Origin: Arenibacter sp041392165
Lineage (GTDB): Bacteria; Bacteroidota; Bacteroidia; Flavobacteriales; Flavobacteriaceae
Length of the DNA stretch: 64,000 nucleotides
Reading direction: 5' to 3'
Assembly (NCBI GenBank): GCA_041392165.1
Contig: JAWKMN010000001.1
Coordinates: 310,001 to 374,000 of the forward strand
Position numbers and translations under genes: made by a program. The notes beneath the pieces are model-generated. The model did not search any database, was not told the DNA's origin, and worked only from the letters and a program-made list of their open reading frames with translations. The stretch's first letter is position 1; each line of letters starts with the position of its first letter. Below are positions 62,709-64,000 of this stretch, one piece after another.

Positions 62709-63246
62709 AAATGAAGTATTGAGTATTGAAATGTCAGTATTGGGAAAAATTGTTGAAAAAAAGAACCCCTTCCGTCTTTTGCCCCCACGCTATGCGAAGT
62801 TTTAAACTTCGCTTCCTTATCTCATAGCATAAGCATCCAAAACTTTAGAAAATAGACCGTTGCACTGCTAGAATATAGATTCCTGAAAATCAGAACTCCA
62901 GGCGTTCCTCTTTTGTTGCGTCATCTTTTTTTTTCGAATTTATCTTTTTTGCAAAAAGTTTGGTTTTATTAAAGGAACGAAACCTTAGTCGATTGAAAAT
63001 CAACAAAGTCTGTGTTCTTGGTTCTAAAAGCGAAGCGGTCTTTTGTCAAACTTTCGGATAGTTGTGATCTCATTGAAACAAAAAGCGGCACTTTATTTCT
63101 AAAATGTAGCTTATTGGTATCGCTCTTTTACTATTATATGCTTCGAAGTCACAGACTTCGAAGAACGGTTTATCAAGCAAAAAAAAAAATTTGATAAGTT
63201 ATAAGTAAGCCTTATTTTTGGACAAATTTAAAGTACAACTTTAAAA
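62709..63246. other. Non-coding spacer with two perfect inverted repeats
   Basis: 538 bp without a credible gene. It holds GCGAAGTTT-T-AAACTTCGC (62794-62812, 9-bp arms) and CTTCGAAGTC-ACA-GACTTCGAAG (63141-63163, 10-bp arms). Both contain the GAAGT/ACTTC word and look like members of a short palindromic repeat family. The AAA ATPase begins ~80 bp after the second. Confidence 0.7.
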
Positions 63247-64000
63247 ATGTCCAAACAAAATTTTTTTTTAGAGAGACTGTTACACCACGAATTGATTAGG
63301 TTGTCCGGTCTGTATGCCGTCGTTGTGGTAACCGGGCCAAGGCAGTCGGGAAAAACGTCTTTATGTAAATATCAGTTTCCGGATTATCATTATGTAAATC
63401 TCGAAAACCCCAGTACGAGAGAACAGATTTTGGCTGCACCAAAAGCATTTCTGGAACAATACACTATGGGATTAATTATTGATGAGGCACAACATCTGCC
63501 AGAGTTGTTTTCCTATATTCAGGTAATCGTGGATGAAAATGAAGAGGCAAAATTTGTACTAACAGGTAGTAGTAATTTTTCATTATTGCAAGGCATTACT
63601 CAATCATTGGCGGGCAGGGCAGCCATCTTAACTTTATTGCCGCTCTCATTAAAAGAAATTGGCTTAAAAATTAATGAAAATACCGATATGCTGATACTAA
63701 ACGGTGGTTATCCTGCGGTGTGGGCAAAAAACATACCGGCACAGGATGTAAGCCGTAATTATTACAACACTTACATAGAACGCGATGTGCGTCAACTTTT
63801 AAATATAAAAGACATTACCCGTTTTCAAACATTCATGAAATTATGTGCAGGAAGGTCGGGCGCAGAGTTCAACGCCTCATCATTGTCGAACGAAATAGGG
63901 GTTTCGGTACCCACCATTCAGGAGTGGTTCAGTGTCCTGGAAGCCTCTTATGTTTTATTCAGACTACCGCCTTTTTTCAGAAACATAGGAAAACGTTTGG
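63247..64000 (+). CDS. AAA_14 / DUF4143 ATPase, 3' end outside window
   Basis: Not closed by a stop; I translated it directly. At least 251 codons from ATG 63247 (MSKQNFFLERLLHHELI). Walker A GPRQSGKT (~30-37), Walker B LIIDEAQ (~76-82), sensor region LTGSSNFSLLQG and the family run LAGRAAILTLLPLSLKEI mark the AAA_14 domain; the DUF4143 domain starts near YIERDVRQLLNIKD. Such proteins are common, mobile and of uncertain function; some are encoded next to toxin-antitoxin or defence genes. Truncated only by the window edge. Confidence 0.88.
   Translation, partial: MSKQNFFLERLLHHELIRLSGLYAVVVVTGPRQSGKTSLCKYQFPDYHYVNLENPSTREQILAAPKAFLEQYTMGLIIDEAQHLPELFSYIQVIVDENEEAKFVLTGSSNFSLLQGITQSLAGRAAILTLLPLSLKEIGLKINENTDMLILNGGYPAVWAKNIPAQDVSRNYYNTYIERDVRQLLNIKDITRFQTFMKLCAGRSGAEFNASSLSNEIGVSVPTIQEWFSVLEASYVLFRLPPFFRNIGKRL

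Noticed and set aside
62709..63246. Small ORF at 63012-63194 in the spacer
   Set aside because: No family resemblance, crosses a palindrome and lacks start signals; treated as chance.
63247..64000. Defence system marker based on the AAA_14/DUF4143 gene
   Set aside because: Such ATPases are widespread singletons; with the gene cut off and no partner visible, a defence role cannot be claimed.

Overview
The window reads as chromosome from a gliding or T9SS-type member of the Flavobacteriaceae (Bacteroidota). Grounds: flavobacterial promoter boxes (TAnnTTTG), a SprE/PorW-type lipoprotein, an OmpA/PD40 protein of PorE type, several Bacteroidota-only families (DUF4292, DUF4837, DUF5687, DUF6168, DUF6909), an F-type ATP synthase operon without atpD/atpC, AT-rich DNA and frequent TTG starts. 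I cannot name the genus.

Region 1 (1-33.4 kb) is mostly core genome. It holds plsC (cut by the left edge), trpS, dprA, an HU/SPOR membrane protein and an acyl-CoA thioesterase. A minus-strand operon follows: flippase, dut, TPR protein, DUF4292 lipoprotein, EnvC-like factor, aldo/keto reductase. Next comes a long minus-strand run sprE - bactofilin - atpZ - DUF6168 - atpB-E-F-H-A-G. Then come an ABC exporter pair, a flavin/2Fe-2S reductase, holB, pgk, an MltD-type transglycosylase with a DUF4837 lipoprotein, the OmpA/PD40 protein and tatA.

Region 2 (33.6-39.9 kb) is a catalytic M23 peptidase with a GH3 acyl-adenylase, then DUF6909 - Wzz-like protein - rfbB with 3-bp gaps. This third set is the head of a surface-polysaccharide locus.

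Region 3 (38.9-62.7 kb) is that locus. It encodes dTDP-L-rhamnose synthesis (rfbBACD) and most of the WbpB/E/D/I route to UDP-2,3-diacetamido-mannuronate. WbpG-HisH-HisF would convert an acetamido group to an acetamidino group. The remaining genes are an MBOAT/SGNH acylation pair, a Wzx flippase, two Wzy/ligase-like membrane proteins, two GT4 glycosyltransferases, a PglC/WcaJ-type initiating transferase and a UDP-glucuronate decarboxylase-like enzyme. WbpA (UDP-GlcNAc 6-dehydrogenase) is not in the window.

Two structures stand out here. First, the rfb genes are separated by modules made of a DUF559 (Vsr-like) nuclease ORF and palindromic terminal-inverted-repeat elements. Second, wbpD and wbpE are separated by a 3.6-kb segment carrying the MBOAT/SGNH pair and ending in a second, truncated, ~95 % identical copy of the wbpD 3' end, the scar of a cassette insertion by recombination.

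Region 4 (62.7-64 kb) is a spacer with perfect palindromes and the start of an AAA_14/DUF4143 ATPase cut by the right edge.
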